Assembly: GCF_004138485.1 (NCBI RefSeq)
Contig: NZ_RYEV01000007.1
Span: 124,001 to 188,000 of the forward strand
Source: Peristeroidobacter soli
GTDB taxonomy: Bacteria; Pseudomonadota; Gammaproteobacteria; Steroidobacterales; Steroidobacteraceae
Direction of reading: 5' to 3'
DNA length: 64,000 nt
This document shows, one piece after another, positions 51,247 to 61,205 of the stretch. Position numbers and translations under genes: made by a program. The notes beneath the pieces are model-generated. The model was not told where the DNA came from. It did not search any database and worked only from the letters and a program-made list of their open reading frames with translations. Position 1 is the first letter of the stretch; every line of letters begins with the position of its first letter.

Positions 51247-51365
51247 ACCACCCGTTTGCTCGAACAGCGCCCGCTCGCATGCGAGTCAGCCCTGTCTTTG
51301 ATAGCTGGTCGGGTCGGTTTACCCGAGCAGCCCGGACTGCTCATCGTTTCGGTTGATCTCGTCGC

Positions 51366-52550
51366 CTACGGCGCGACGTCCGGCTCACGCAACGCGGGCA
51401 GATTCACCACCGTCGGGAACGTGCCGAATCGCGTGCCGATCACGTCGACCATCACCGTGTTCCCTGAGATCTCCGTGCCCATGCCGTCGCCGGCCAGCGA
51501 GCCGCGCGCGACCCAAGCCGACTCGCGCAAGCCGCGTTCGAACAGGAAGCCTTTGGGTCCTTCGAAGAACGGATAGCTGTTGTGAGCACTGACCACGAGG
51601 CGACGGTCGCGCAAGGCCAGCGACGTGCCGAAGTTGCTGTCGCTGCCCAGCGGCTCCGCGATCTCCTGGCTGACCGCCCAGTTCTCACCGACGCCGGTGT
51701 ACATGTAGACGAGGCCACGCCCCGTGCCTGACGAAGGCACCGCGCCCGGCGCGCCGATCGCAACGTTGTACTCATAAGCACCGACCGCCGTGCCGAAGCC
51801 CGTGCCCGCCCCTGCCCCGTCTGGCACCAGCGTCTTCGACAGCGACCACTCACCCTCGCTACGCTGGAATATATAGGCCGCGCCGACGCCTGAGTTCTCT
51901 TGCGGCTTGCCAACCACCAGCGTCCAGTTATTCAGCGCCAGCGACTTCGTCGCATTGAAGAATCCCTCGCTCGGTGGCAGCACGCGACTCTCTTCCGTAT
52001 AGAGACCGTTGCTGCCTCGTACGTAGATGGGCATCGCTGCATTCGTGCCGAACAAGACGCGATTGCCATCCTTCGCGAATTGATTCGCGCAAGCGGGGAT
52101 GATCTGTCGCACGGTCCAGCGCGTCCCCGAATGAGTGAGCAGATGAGTGACACAGGTGGTCGGCACCGAAGGGCCGGATTGATAAGCCGTCGCAAGAATT
52201 TCATCGCCGACCACGGCGATCGGCCATCGATAGCCTTCGCTGTCGTACCCCGCCGGCAGCGGCGTGATATTTCTCAGCACGGCCGCCTCATACCAGGGCC
52301 CGGCCTTGATACGAAGAAACACATAAACGTGCGGCAACTGCGCGCCCAGGGCCGCGAGCATGTTGGCGTCGTAGGACGAGCGATTGAAACAGGCGAATTC
52401 GAAACAAGGGCTGGGCTCGACCGAGTTTCGCGCGACCATGGTCGTGCGAATGCTGGGCAGAGTCTGAGCGAACGCAGCGGGCGCGCTGGTAAAAATTGCC
52501 AGCACGCCGACCCAAGCACGAACCAAACCGGCAAACCGATGGGGCGCCAT
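51366..52550 (-). CDS. secreted FG-GAP-like repeat protein
   Basis: 394 aa from ATG 52550 (MAPHRFAGLVRAWVGVLA) with GGGAG upstream; the open frame reaches 53141 but that part is a shadow of the transporter gene. Signal peptide ends near AAFA. The mature part has repeated WSLSKTL / GFGTAVGAYEYNVAIGAPG and NFGTSLALRDRRLVVSAHNS segments, the FG-GAP pattern that forms a beta-propeller. Probably exported or surface bound. Function unknown. Last gene of a minus-strand group. Confidence 0.78.
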   Translation of the reverse strand: MAPHRFAGLVRAWVGVLAIFTSAPAAFAQTLPSIRTTMVARNSVEPSPCFEFACFNRSSYDANMLAALGAQLPHVYVFLRIKAGPWYEAAVLRNITPLPAGYDSEGYRWPIAVVGDEILATAYQSGPSVPTTCVTHLLTHSGTRWTVRQIIPACANQFAKDGNRVLFGTNAAMPIYVRGSNGLYTEESRVLPPSEGFFNATKSLALNNWTLVVGKPQENSGVGAAYIFQRSEGEWSLSKTLVPDGAGAGTGFGTAVGAYEYNVAIGAPGAVPSSGTGRGLVYMYTGVGENWAVSQEIAEPLGSDSNFGTSLALRDRRLVVSAHNSYPFFEGPKGFLFERGLRESAWVARGSLAGDGMGTEISGNTVMVDVIGTRFGTFPTVVNLPALREPDVAP

Positions 52551-52669
52551 GGCTCTCACTCCCTGATTTAACAAACGAAGTGGGCCCGGACCTCTCCCAT
52601 CGAATGTGAGTTGTCGATCCGGCCGCGATGCGCAGTGAAGCGCTCGCGGCCGTCGGTTGCCATCGTGGT

Positions 52670-53992
52670 TTATCGCTGCGCGACTGGCGCGGCTTCGACT
52701 TGTAACTTTTCTTTGTCTTCGAAGCGACGACCCAACCAATAGCCGAGCAGCCCCCACAGCGCGGCGACCGCGGCGCCCAGCCAGGCCACGGCGGCGATGC
52801 CGAAGCCCGCGCCCGCGACCCAGTTGTTCAATTGAGCGGACAACGCATCGGCGCCCCGATACACCGGTACGTCGACGGTGTTCTTGGCCTTGTACTTTGT
52901 TTCTTTGTCCAGCGGGCTCCACAACATCTCGCGGCCGGGGCGCACGAACGCATATTCCATGGCCCGACGACCGATCACGACCATGGTCAGCACCGCGAAC
53001 GAGCCGGACAACGCCAGGCCAGCGAACGCGAACACCATGATCACCGGCACGAAGGTGATCAGCGCCTTCACACCGAACTTCTCGGCGATGCGCCCGGTCA
53101 GGAAAATCTGCGACGCCACCGTCAGCGCCTGCACGACCCAATCGAAGCGCGCGAAGATCTGAGTGCGATTCTTCAGGTCCGGAAAATGCTCCTCGACCAG
53201 GCGCAGCTGTTCGAAGTACAGCAGCGTGTTCACGCAGGAAATGCCGACGACGAACAGTGCGATGCCGAGCACGTAAGGAGAGCGCAGGATGATGGTCACG
53301 CCCGCGAACGGATTGCCACCGATGGGACGATCGTCCGCCTTGTTCGTGGCGTCGGTGCGGCCGGACCAGACGTTGAGCAGGATGCGCTGACAGAAGATGG
53401 CCGCGACGAACAGCGCCGCGCCGAAGAACAACACGCCGCTGTTGCCGATGTGAGGCACAGCGAGATCCGAGATGAACGGCCCCATCAGTGCGCCCGCGCT
53501 GCCGCCCGCGGCGATGACGCCGAACAGCCGCTTGGTCTGGTTCCGATCGAACAGCTCGAGCAGGAAACTCCAGAACACCGACAACAGGAACAAGTTGACC
53601 ACGCTGATGAACACGTAGAAGAACTTGCCGGCGTTCATGTTGATTTCATCGCCGCGCAACGACAGCCCGGTGATCACCAGCACGATTGCGACGATGCCAT
53701 ACGCGGCCGGCAGGAACACGCTGCGACGGAAGCGCGCGACCACTTCACCGTAGACGGGAATGATCAGGATCGACACGATGGAGGTGACGATCCAGATATC
53801 GGCCAGCTTGTCGCGGCCGATGATGGTGCCGATGGTCTCGCGCACCGGACGCACCGAGAAATAGCCGCTCCACATGAAAAAGAACAGGAAGAACGCGGCC
53901 ACCACCGCGCCGGTCTCCGCCGGCTGAATCGGCGCCAGACGTGACAGGAAGCGACCGAACGGCGACGGCGGCGGGTGGGCGGGTGTGTTCAT
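52670..53992 (-). CDS. MFS-like carrier (Npt/ATP-ADP translocase-like)
   Basis: 440 aa with about 12 hydrophobic segments. The N-terminal part (MWSGYFSVRPVRETIGTIIG) and the segment FGVIAAGGSAGALMGPFISD resemble the NTP/NDP exchange (TLC) family and related MFS carriers of free-living bacteria. Substrate not predictable; nucleotide exchange is one possibility. Sits 23 nt downstream of the M16 subunit gene on the same strand. Confidence 0.75.
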   Translation of the reverse strand: MNTPAHPPPSPFGRFLSRLAPIQPAETGAVVAAFFLFFFMWSGYFSVRPVRETIGTIIGRDKLADIWIVTSIVSILIIPVYGEVVARFRRSVFLPAAYGIVAIVLVITGLSLRGDEINMNAGKFFYVFISVVNLFLLSVFWSFLLELFDRNQTKRLFGVIAAGGSAGALMGPFISDLAVPHIGNSGVLFFGAALFVAAIFCQRILLNVWSGRTDATNKADDRPIGGNPFAGVTIILRSPYVLGIALFVVGISCVNTLLYFEQLRLVEEHFPDLKNRTQIFARFDWVVQALTVASQIFLTGRIAEKFGVKALITFVPVIMVFAFAGLALSGSFAVLTMVVIGRRAMEYAFVRPGREMLWSPLDKETKYKAKNTVDVPVYRGADALSAQLNNWVAGAGFGIAAVAWLGAAVAALWGLLGYWLGRRFEDKEKLQVEAAPVAQR

Positions 53993-54015
53993 GGCGGTTG
54001 GTTATAGTTGTGACG

Positions 54016-55482
54016 TTACATCGGGGTGGCGGGCTCGACGGTGCCGTATTTCTTCAGCACTTCATTGACTTGCCTGGCATCGCCCACGGCGACGATCTGC
54101 AAGCGGCCGGGGGCGTAATATTTCTTGGCGACGCGCTGGATGTCGGCGGGCGTGATGGCAGCCACGCGTTGCGGATAGGTGTCCCAGTAGTCCGCCGGCA
54201 ACTTATAGATCTTCTGGGTCGCCAGATTGCCCATGAGCGACGCCGGCGAATCCAGCGACAACGCAAACCGGCCGATCAACGCGCGCCGTGCATTGGTCAG
54301 CTCGACGTCCGAGACGGGCTCATTCGAAATCCGTTGCAGCTCCAGATCGAGCTCATGCATCGCGCCCTCGGTCACCTCCGTGCGCACATCGGTGGTCGCG
54401 ACCACCACGCCGGGGAACGTGGTCCCGGTGAATGAACTATAGACTCCGTACGTATAGCCCTTGTCCTCTCTCAAGTTCATGAAAAGTCGCGAAGCGGGAC
54501 CACCGCCGAGGATGTGATTCATCACAAGCACGGCGAAATAATCGTCGCTGTTTCTTTCGATGCCGATCGAACCCACCCACAGCGACGTTTGCACCGACCC
54601 GGGCCGGTCGACCAGCAGCACGCGTGCCTTTTCCGGCCCCTTCGGCTGCGCCAGCGACACCTTGCTCAGATCCGCCTTGGCCCAGTCGCCGAAATGACTT
54701 TCGAGTTTCTGGACCAGATCCTTCAACGAGATGTCGCCATGGGCGATCAGAAACGCGTTGTTCGGTCGATAGCGTGCGGCATGGAAGGTCGCGAGATCGG
54801 CGCTGGTCAGTCCTTTGATAACTGCCTCGCTCGGCACCACCAGCGCGCCGGGATGCTCGCCGTAGATGGCGCGCATGAACTGTTCCTGCGCTTGAAAGCC
54901 CGGGTTGGCGCGCTGGATCTGCAGCTGAGCCAGGAAACGGGCGCGAAACTTATCGAGCTCGGCGGCCGGGAACGAGGGATTGCGAATGACGTCGGACGCA
55001 ATCTCCAGCAGGGGCTCGACGTTATCGCTCAGCCCCGTGATCGAAACGGTGCTCTCACCCGAAGCCGGCCCGGCACTCGATGACAGGCCGGCGCCCAACG
55101 TCGCGAGCTGTTCGGCGATCTCACGGCTGGAGCGCTTTTTCGTTCCTTCACGCAACAGGCTCGCCGTGACCATCGCGAGACCGCGCTTGTCCGCCGGATC
55201 GGCGAGACCGCCGCCGTTGAAGTACAGCTGCATCGAGAACGTCGGCAGTTTGTGATCTTCCAGCAGCGACACGCGCAGGCCGTTCTTCAGCACGGCTTCC
55301 TGCGGCTTCGGCAGCTGGACTTTCAATGTCTGCGGATTGACGGGCACCTTGCCTTTCAACTCGACGCCCTTGGTAGACGCGCCGGCCGGAGCTTGTTGCG
55401 TAGGCGCCTGCGCGGACGCCTGCATGAACAGCAGCGCCGACAGCAGCGCGAGCACGGTTTTCTTGTGAGTGAGTTTGTTCAT
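54016..55482 (-). CDS. M16 peptidase-like subunit lacking the zinc motif
   Basis: 488 aa with a signal peptide (ALLSALLFMQASAQA). Two M16 halves are visible. At the place of HxxEH the sequence reads GLAMVTASLLREGTKK, so no zinc site. The C-terminal half keeps the Arg/Tyr motif (LREDKGYTYGVYSSF) that binds substrate in M16B non-catalytic subunits. Should pair with the catalytic subunit encoded 11 nt upstream, like mitochondrial processing peptidase alpha with beta. Confidence 0.9.
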   Translation of the reverse strand: MNKLTHKKTVLALLSALLFMQASAQAPTQQAPAGASTKGVELKGKVPVNPQTLKVQLPKPQEAVLKNGLRVSLLEDHKLPTFSMQLYFNGGGLADPADKRGLAMVTASLLREGTKKRSSREIAEQLATLGAGLSSSAGPASGESTVSITGLSDNVEPLLEIASDVIRNPSFPAAELDKFRARFLAQLQIQRANPGFQAQEQFMRAIYGEHPGALVVPSEAVIKGLTSADLATFHAARYRPNNAFLIAHGDISLKDLVQKLESHFGDWAKADLSKVSLAQPKGPEKARVLLVDRPGSVQTSLWVGSIGIERNSDDYFAVLVMNHILGGGPASRLFMNLREDKGYTYGVYSSFTGTTFPGVVVATTDVRTEVTEGAMHELDLELQRISNEPVSDVELTNARRALIGRFALSLDSPASLMGNLATQKIYKLPADYWDTYPQRVAAITPADIQRVAKKYYAPGRLQIVAVGDARQVNEVLKKYGTVEPATPM

Positions 55483-55493
55483 GGCGTGCTCGC

Positions 55494-56852
55494 TTACGGA
55501 CCCGGTGCAGTCGGTGCGGCCGGCGCAGGCAGCGTCGTCAGCACAGTGCGCCCCGTGGGGATCAGATATTTCTTCGCGACCCGCTGCACGTCGGCGCGCG
55601 TCACTCCATCGATCTTCTGCAGCCGCGTGTTGATCAAGTTTGGATCCTTGAACAGGATCGTGTAGCTGCCGAGGATGTTGGCGCGATTCTGCGCACTGCG
55701 AATGCTCTGCAGATAACCGAGGCGGGTGGCATTACGCGCCTTCTGCAATTCCCAATCGGCGATGGGCTGTTCGCTGATGCGCTCGATCTCTTCATAGATT
55801 GCCGCTTCGACGACTTCCGGCTTCTGGTCGGGCCGCACGGTGGCGGTGATATAGAAACCGCCGGTGCCGATGCGCTCTTCGACGTAACCGCCGATGCCCG
55901 AGACCAGCTCTTTTTCCTTGCTGATGCTTTGATACAGCCGCGAGCTGTCGCCGCCCTGGAGCACCGACGACAACACCTGCAACGCCGCCTGATCCACGTC
56001 GTTGCCGACGCCGACCTTGTAACCGATGAGAATCTGCGGCGCGCGTGCCAGCGGATCGGTCAGGTTCTCGCGACGCTCCGCGGTTTGTGGAGCCTCGACC
56101 AGATCGACCGGCGGCGGCGCGGGCTGACTGGGAATGTCCTCGAAATTCTTGCCGATCAGCGCCAGCGCGTCGTCGCGCTTGAAGTCGCCGACCACGGTCA
56201 GCACCGCGTTGTTGGGCGCGTAATAGATGCGGAAGAACTCGGCCACGTCGTGCACGCTGGCCGCGTTCAGATCTGCCATCGAGCCGATGGTCGAATGTTT
56301 GTAGCCGAACTTGTCGTAGAACACTTCGTCGAAGCGCTCATAGGAACGGCCGTAGGGCTGATTGTCGACCCGCATGCGACGCTCCTCCTGCACGGCCTTG
56401 CGCTGGTTGTCGAGCTTGGCCTGGGTGATCTCCAGCGAGCGCATGCGGTCGGCTTCGAGGAACAGCGCCATCTCCAGCTGATTCGCCGGCAGCGCTTCGT
56501 AGTACACCGTGATGTCGGAGTTGGTGGTGCCGTTCATGGCGCCGCCATTGGTGAACACTTGATAGAAATGTTCGCCGTCGCCGACGTTCTTCGAGCCCTT
56601 GAACATCATGTGCTCGAACAAGTGCGCGAAGCCGGTGAGGCCGGGCCGCTCATTGCGTGAACCAACGTCGTAAGTGACGTTCACCGCGATCACGGGCGTG
56701 GTGTGATCTTCGACGAGCTGAACGCGCAGGCCGTTCTTCAACGTGTGCTCAGAAAAATCTACACGCACCGCCGCGGGTGTCGCAGCAGTTGCTCCGGCTA
56801 TCGGGAGCACGGCGAAAGCAAGACCGAGGCAGACGCCGACAGCACGACGCAT
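55494..56852 (-). CDS. M16 zinc metallopeptidase (catalytic subunit)
   Basis: 452 aa from ATG 56852 (MRRAVGVCLGLAF); the frame opens far upstream without support. Signal peptide cleaved near ATA. The inverted zinc motif is HLFEH (H77, E80, H81) in TGFAHLFEHMMFKGSKN, and the downstream Glu is in RKAVQEERRM (about residue 157). Periplasmic or outer-membrane-associated oligopeptidase of the pitrilysin/PqqL type. Works with the non-catalytic partner next to it. Confidence 0.92.
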   Translation of the reverse strand: MRRAVGVCLGLAFAVLPIAGATAATPAAVRVDFSEHTLKNGLRVQLVEDHTTPVIAVNVTYDVGSRNERPGLTGFAHLFEHMMFKGSKNVGDGEHFYQVFTNGGAMNGTTNSDITVYYEALPANQLEMALFLEADRMRSLEITQAKLDNQRKAVQEERRMRVDNQPYGRSYERFDEVFYDKFGYKHSTIGSMADLNAASVHDVAEFFRIYYAPNNAVLTVVGDFKRDDALALIGKNFEDIPSQPAPPPVDLVEAPQTAERRENLTDPLARAPQILIGYKVGVGNDVDQAALQVLSSVLQGGDSSRLYQSISKEKELVSGIGGYVEERIGTGGFYITATVRPDQKPEVVEAAIYEEIERISEQPIADWELQKARNATRLGYLQSIRSAQNRANILGSYTILFKDPNLINTRLQKIDGVTRADVQRVAKKYLIPTGRTVLTTLPAPAAPTAPGP

Positions 56853-57028
56853 AGTGACCACTCCGTTATCGCGGCGAGGCAGGACCGATCCGGCCGAGAA
56901 TACAACATTGGCCGATCCGAAAGGCTGCGCGACGCAAGGAGCGCGGCCGTCGAAATCCCGCGGGAGACCGGTCGGACATCCTGTCAGAGCCGTAAGTTGC
57001 CGCTGCTCTGACACGCGCCGGACCCGCG

Positions 57029-57059
57029 CAAAGAAAAGGCCCGCGCGAGGGCGGGCCTT
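57029..57059 (-). terminator. rho-independent terminator of the Ig-repeat lipoprotein gene
   Basis: AAGGCCCGC (57036-57044) / GCGGGCCTT (57051-57059), 9-bp stem with a 6-nt loop; on the minus strand it is followed by TTTTCTTT. Lies about 63 nt after that gene's stop. Confidence 0.85.
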
Positions 57060-57122
57060 AGAAGAAATTCGCGGCAGCTCATGCGTGCTGCCTGCGGGCA
57101 TCCTGCCCGCCGCGGAACGACG

Positions 57123-58973
57123 TTACGGGATGGTCTTCTGCCCGCCGTTCGACACGGCGCTCTCTGCGCCGCTCGAGTTGTACGCCTTCACCGCGAAGTA
57201 CCACGTGCCGGAGGTCAGGCCGGTGACGGTGTAGGTCGAGATGCCGGCGTTCGCAATCTGCACCGTCTGATCGAGGGTCGAGGAGCTGCGGCCGTACACC
57301 ACGCGATAGCCCGCCAGGTTGGTCAGCGACGAACCGTCGGTGTTGGCGGTGGGCGGCGTCCAGGACAGCGTCGCGCTGCCGTTGGTCGCCTGCAGGACCG
57401 TGATCGCGAACGACGGCAGCGACGCAGTCAACGTGCCATCGCTCACCGAGATCACGATATTCGAGTAGCTGCCCGCGTTCGCCGAGGTCGGCGTGCCGGA
57501 CAGACGGCCCGTCGAGGTGTTGAACGTCGCCCAGCTCGGACGATTCGCGATGGTGTAGGTCAGCGTGTTGCCATCCGGATCGCTCGCGGTCGGCTGGAAG
57601 CTGTAGGTCGCGCCCGAGGACACCGTCGTCGCCGGCGTGCCGCTGATGGTCGGCGCGCGATTGCTCGCACCGGTGACCGTGATCGCGAAAGCCGGCAGCG
57701 TCGCGGTGAGATTGCCGTCCGTCACGCTGATGCGAATGTTCGAGAACGTGCCCGCCGCGGTCGGCGTGCCGCTCAAGCGACCCGTCGAGGTGCTGAAGGT
57801 CGCCCAGGCCGGCGCGTTCTGAACCGTGAAGCCCAGCGTGTTGCCATCCGGATCGCTCGCGGTCGGCGTGAAGGAATACGCGGCACCGACGCTGGCGCTG
57901 GTCGCCGGCGTGCCGGAAATCGTCGGCGCGCGATTCGGCGCGGCGCTGACCACGATCGTGAAGGCCCGCAGCGCCGTCGTCGTGCGACCGTCGCTGACGC
58001 TGATGATCAGGTTCGAATACGTGCCGATATCGGTGGTGCCCGGCGTGCCCGCCAGGCGGCCGCTGGCGGTGCTGAAGGTCGCCCAGCGCGGCAGATTGTT
58101 GATGCGGAAGACCAGCGTATCGCCGTCAGCATCGCTGGCGCTCGGCACGAACGTATACGTCTGCATCGCCTGCACGCTCGTTCCCGGCGTGCCGCTGATG
58201 GTCGGCGCACGATTGGTCAGACCCTGCACCTGGATGGAGAACGCCGGCAGCATCACGGTGCTGGTGCCGTCGTTGACGCTGATGATGATGTTCGAATACG
58301 TCGCGACGTTGGCCGTGCCCGGCGTGCCCGTCAACGCGCCGGTCGAGGTGCTGAAGCTGGCCCACGACGGACGATTGGAGATCGAGAAGCGCAGCCGATC
58401 GTTTTCCGGATCGGTCGCGGTCGGACGGAACGAGTAAGCCTGATCCACGATCACCGACGTGGCCGGCGTGCCGGAGATGGTCGGCGGGCTGTTGACCGGC
58501 GTCGGCCGGTTGCGCGGGTTCACCTTGATGGTGAACGGACCGATCGAGCGCGTGTCGCGGCCGTCGGTGACGCTGATGGTGATGTCGCCGCTGTCGCCGA
58601 CGTTCGTGTCCTGCGGAATGCCGGTCAGCGTCCCGGTCTCGGTGTCGAAGTTCGCCCAGCTCGGCTGGTTGGTGATGAAGTATTCGAGGAAGTCGTTGTC
58701 GGCGTCGACCGCGTCGGGTTTGAACGAATACGTCTCGCCCGCGACGATGACCGCGGCCGGAGTGCCACTGACTTCGGGAGGCTGGTTCGCCGGAGTCGGC
58801 AAGTCATCCGCTTGGTCGGAGCCAGTGCCGCCGCCCGCGGGTTGCTCGCTGACCGCGCCGCCCGTCAGGCCGCCGCTATCGTCATCGCCGCCACCGCATG
58901 CGCTCAACGACGCCGCAATCAACGCCAGCAGCGCTCGCTGCAGGAAGGTCTTCCCGAAAAGTGTTGGAATCAT
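57123..58973 (-). CDS. lipoprotein with five Ig-like repeats and a fibronectin type III domain
   Basis: 616 aa from ATG 58973 (MIPTLFGKTFLQRAL); the longer frame to 59111 runs into leader sequence. Lipobox LSAC (Cys26) followed by GGGDDDSGG. Five putative Ig (cadherin-like/He_PIG) repeats of about 95 residues, each opening N-x-x-P-x-[IV]-S-G-T-P and holding W-A-x-F-x-T-x-T-G and TYSN-I-x-ISV-x-DG segments, then a C-terminal FnIII-like domain (ATLSWTPPTANTDGSSLTNL). Likely a surface adhesin or matrix protein. Two c-di-GMP-I aptamers lie in its leader, so expression is probably set by c-di-GMP. Confidence 0.87.
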   Translation of the reverse strand: MIPTLFGKTFLQRALLALIAASLSACGGGDDDSGGLTGGAVSEQPAGGGTGSDQADDLPTPANQPPEVSGTPAAVIVAGETYSFKPDAVDADNDFLEYFITNQPSWANFDTETGTLTGIPQDTNVGDSGDITISVTDGRDTRSIGPFTIKVNPRNRPTPVNSPPTISGTPATSVIVDQAYSFRPTATDPENDRLRFSISNRPSWASFSTSTGALTGTPGTANVATYSNIIISVNDGTSTVMLPAFSIQVQGLTNRAPTISGTPGTSVQAMQTYTFVPSASDADGDTLVFRINNLPRWATFSTASGRLAGTPGTTDIGTYSNLIISVSDGRTTTALRAFTIVVSAAPNRAPTISGTPATSASVGAAYSFTPTASDPDGNTLGFTVQNAPAWATFSTSTGRLSGTPTAAGTFSNIRISVTDGNLTATLPAFAITVTGASNRAPTISGTPATTVSSGATYSFQPTASDPDGNTLTYTIANRPSWATFNTSTGRLSGTPTSANAGSYSNIVISVSDGTLTASLPSFAITVLQATNGSATLSWTPPTANTDGSSLTNLAGYRVVYGRSSSTLDQTVQIANAGISTYTVTGLTSGTWYFAVKAYNSSGAESAVSNGGQKTIP

Positions 58974-59162
58974 TGCTCGTACCTTGGCTTCGCACGCGCC
59001 AACGACGATCCGAGGACCGGCGTTGAATGGCGTTGCTGTGTTCCGGAAGTAATGCAGCCAGCGCGTTGGCGACGCGAGGCTCGAAGCGCAGGGAAAGGTG
59101 TGTGCGCGCACAGTGGTGCGCGATCGGCAGCTCGTTCTTTACACCCTCGCTCGTGCACGCGC

Positions 59163-59180
59163 TCGCAAGGGGCCTTGCGA
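59163..59180 (-). other. hairpin just downstream of the proximal riboswitch
   Basis: TCGCAAGG / CCTTGCGA, 8-bp perfect stem with a 2-nt centre, 23 nt downstream (minus-strand sense) of the proximal aptamer. May belong to the expression platform; no T-run follows, so it is not a standard terminator. Confidence 0.4.
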
Positions 59181-59202
59181 AGCTCGTGTCGGTGGCGAAA
59201 GT

Positions 59203-59293
59203 GGCAACCCCGCTGTCATGGGAGCGCGGCGCATCGCACGCTGCGTTCCAGTAGACCGGAGGCTTTGCGTCCCCGCCTTTCGACGGGTTTGCC
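59203..59293 (-). promoter_or_regulatory. c-di-GMP-I (GEMM-I) riboswitch, proximal copy
   Basis: On the minus strand the element begins GGCAAACCCGTCGAAAGG, continues GGGACGCAAAGCCTCCGG and ends AGCGGGGTTGCC, the conserved parts of the GEMM-I aptamer (GAAA tetraloop, ACGCAAAGCCUCCGG core, GCGGGGUUGCC end). It starts 320 nt and ends 230 nt before the Ig-repeat lipoprotein ATG. Base limits are of the core only. Confidence 0.92.
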
Positions 59294-59426
59294 GATATCA
59301 CTTTCTGCTGCTCCCAATATTCTGATCGACTCGAGGTCGACCCCGGAGCCGCAAGGCTTAAGTCAAACAGCAGCAAGGAAGGCGGGAAGGATGACAGCTA
59401 GCTCGGTGACGCAAGAAGAGCTGGCC

Positions 59427-59498
59427 GGCAACCCCGCTATCCCCAGCACATGCTGTAGGACCGGAGGCTTTGCGTCGCCGTCTTTCGACGGTTATGCC
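59427..59498 (-). promoter_or_regulatory. c-di-GMP-I (GEMM-I) riboswitch, distal copy of a tandem
   Basis: Minus-strand features GTCGAAAGACGGCGACGC, CGCAAAGCCTCCGGTCC and ATAGCGGGGTTGCC. The P3-side arm is shorter than in the proximal copy. 133 nt separate the two cores; no gene lies between, so both should be in one transcript leading to the Ig-repeat lipoprotein. Confidence 0.9.
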
Positions 59499-59788
59499 CT
59501 GGTGAAGTGTTGTTCTTCCGACTTCTGCGTCGGCACCGCTCCCGCTGCCGTGAGGCCGCGTCCAGTGAAGCGAGTGCGCTTCGACAAATTTCGATTGAAC
59601 AAAACTTCGTGGTCGGAGCGGAGTTAATCGTAGGAAATTTGTTTTTGCAATTGTCGGTAGTGGCCGACAGCGCGGCGGTGGATTTGTCACCGCGAATTCA
59701 CATAACCACGTCAGAATCCGGACGGGCATGAAACAAACCGCGCATGCGCATGCAGCGTCCGCAACCGCCCATTCAACAGTCCAGAAAA

Positions 59789-59821
59789 CGCAAAACGGCG
59801 GCTGGATCGCTCCAGCCGCCG
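59789..59821 (-). terminator. rho-independent terminator of the second Ig-repeat gene
   Basis: CGGCGGCTGGA (59796-59806) / TCCAGCCGCCG (59811-59821), 11-bp perfect stem with a 4-nt loop; on the minus strand it is followed by TTTTGCGTTTTC. 29 nt after the stop at 59851. Confidence 0.9.
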
Positions 59822-59850
59822 CTGTTTCATCGACGCTCCGCCAGGATCAG

Positions 59851-61023
59851 TTACTGAATCACCTTGGTCGAGACGTTGGAGTTGTTGCTCTCCGTGCCGT
59901 TGCTCGTGTAAGCGCGCACCGCGAAGTAGTACGTGCCCGGCGAGAGGTTGCTCAGCGAGTACGTGGTGACGCTCGGGTTGGAGATCTGCACCGTCTGCGT
60001 CAGCGCACTCGCGTTCGTGCCGTAGGAGATGCGATAGCCAGCCAGGTTGCTCAGCGTGCTGCCGTCCGTGTTCGAAGTCGGAGCAGTCCAGGTCAGCGCC
60101 GCACCACCGTTGGACACATCGACCACGGCGATCGCGAACGCCGCCAGCGAAGTGGTCGCACGACCGTCGCTCACGCTGATGGTGATGTTGCCGTACGAGC
60201 CGACCTGCGACGCGCTCGGCGTGCCGGTCAACGCACCGGTGCTGGTGTTGAACGCGGCCCAGCTCGGACGATTCGCGATCGAATACGTCAGCGCGTTGCC
60301 ATCCGGATCGCTCGCGGTCGGACGGAAGCTATAGGCGCTGCCCGCGTTGACCGAGCGAGTCGGCGTGCCGCTGATGACCGGCGCGCGGTTCGAAGAGTTG
60401 GCGACGGCGATCGAGAACGCCGGTAGCGAAGTGGTCACACGACCGTCGCTCACGCCGATCACGATGTTCGAGAACGTGCCGGTCGCGGTCGGCGTGCCGG
60501 TCAGACGGCCCGTGGTGGTGCTGAAAGTCGCCCAGCTCGGACGATTCGTGATCGTGTAGCCGAGCGTGTTGCCATCGGCATCGTTCGCGGACGGCTGGAA
60601 GCTATAAGCAGTGCCGACCTGGGCGGTGGTCGCCGGCGAGCCGCTGATCGTCGGCGCGCGGTTCGCGGTGGACGTGCCAGTGGCATTCGCAGTGATGGAG
60701 AACGCCGGCAGCGACACGGTGTTCACGCCGTCGCTCACGCGCAGCTGAATGTTGCTCCAGGTGCCCGCCGACTTCGGGTAGCCCATGAGGCGGCCGCTGT
60801 TCGGGCTCACCGCCATCCAGCCCGGCTTGTTGACGACGGTGAACTTCAGCGCACTACCTTCCGGATCACGGGCGGTCGGGAGGAAGTTGTAAGTGGTGTT
60901 GATCTTGATGACCGTCGGCGGCGTGCCGCTGATGGTCGGCGGCTGATTGACGGTCTGAGCGGACGCGATACCGGCGAACGAAGCGAGGGCCACGACCGCG
61001 GCGAAAGAAGAAGAAAAGCGCAT
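59851..61023 (-). CDS. secreted protein with three Ig-like repeats and a fibronectin type III domain
   Basis: 390 aa, ATG 61023 with GGAG 8 nt upstream. Signal peptide MRFSSSFAAVVALASFAGIA then SAQ; no lipobox, so it should be secreted rather than lipid-anchored. Three repeats opening NQPPTISGTP, NRAPTISGSP and NRAPVISGTP, then an FnIII-like domain (ALTWTAPTSNTDGSTLSNLA) close to that of the lipoprotein downstream. The two genes are clearly paralogues. Its leader holds one c-di-GMP-I riboswitch and its end a strong terminator, so each gene has its own transcript. Confidence 0.87.
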   Translation of the reverse strand: MRFSSSFAAVVALASFAGIASAQTVNQPPTISGTPPTVIKINTTYNFLPTARDPEGSALKFTVVNKPGWMAVSPNSGRLMGYPKSAGTWSNIQLRVSDGVNTVSLPAFSITANATGTSTANRAPTISGSPATTAQVGTAYSFQPSANDADGNTLGYTITNRPSWATFSTTTGRLTGTPTATGTFSNIVIGVSDGRVTTSLPAFSIAVANSSNRAPVISGTPTRSVNAGSAYSFRPTASDPDGNALTYSIANRPSWAAFNTSTGALTGTPSASQVGSYGNITISVSDGRATTSLAAFAIAVVDVSNGGAALTWTAPTSNTDGSTLSNLAGYRISYGTNASALTQTVQISNPSVTTYSLSNLSPGTYYFAVRAYTSNGTESNNSNVSTKVIQ

Positions 61024-61205
61024 GAATTAACTCCAGCAAAGCACTTGTGTTCCGATGCCAGCTCGCGCGTCCGACCCATGTGTGTCGGTGCGAGCACCTT
61101 TGTCTGGCAAGGGAAGCTGGCTTTGCTGGGCCGGCGCTAAAGTGCGCGGGCGGCATGCCGAAAAACTTCACGAGACAACCCAAGAGTTCAGGCTCAGGCT
61201 GAAAC

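Noticed and set aside
57081-59627. 848-aa open frame on the plus strand opposite the Ig-repeat lipoprotein
   Set aside because: Antisense shadow of a repetitive GC-rich gene; composition is Arg/Gly/Ala-rich with no domain, and it runs through two riboswitches.
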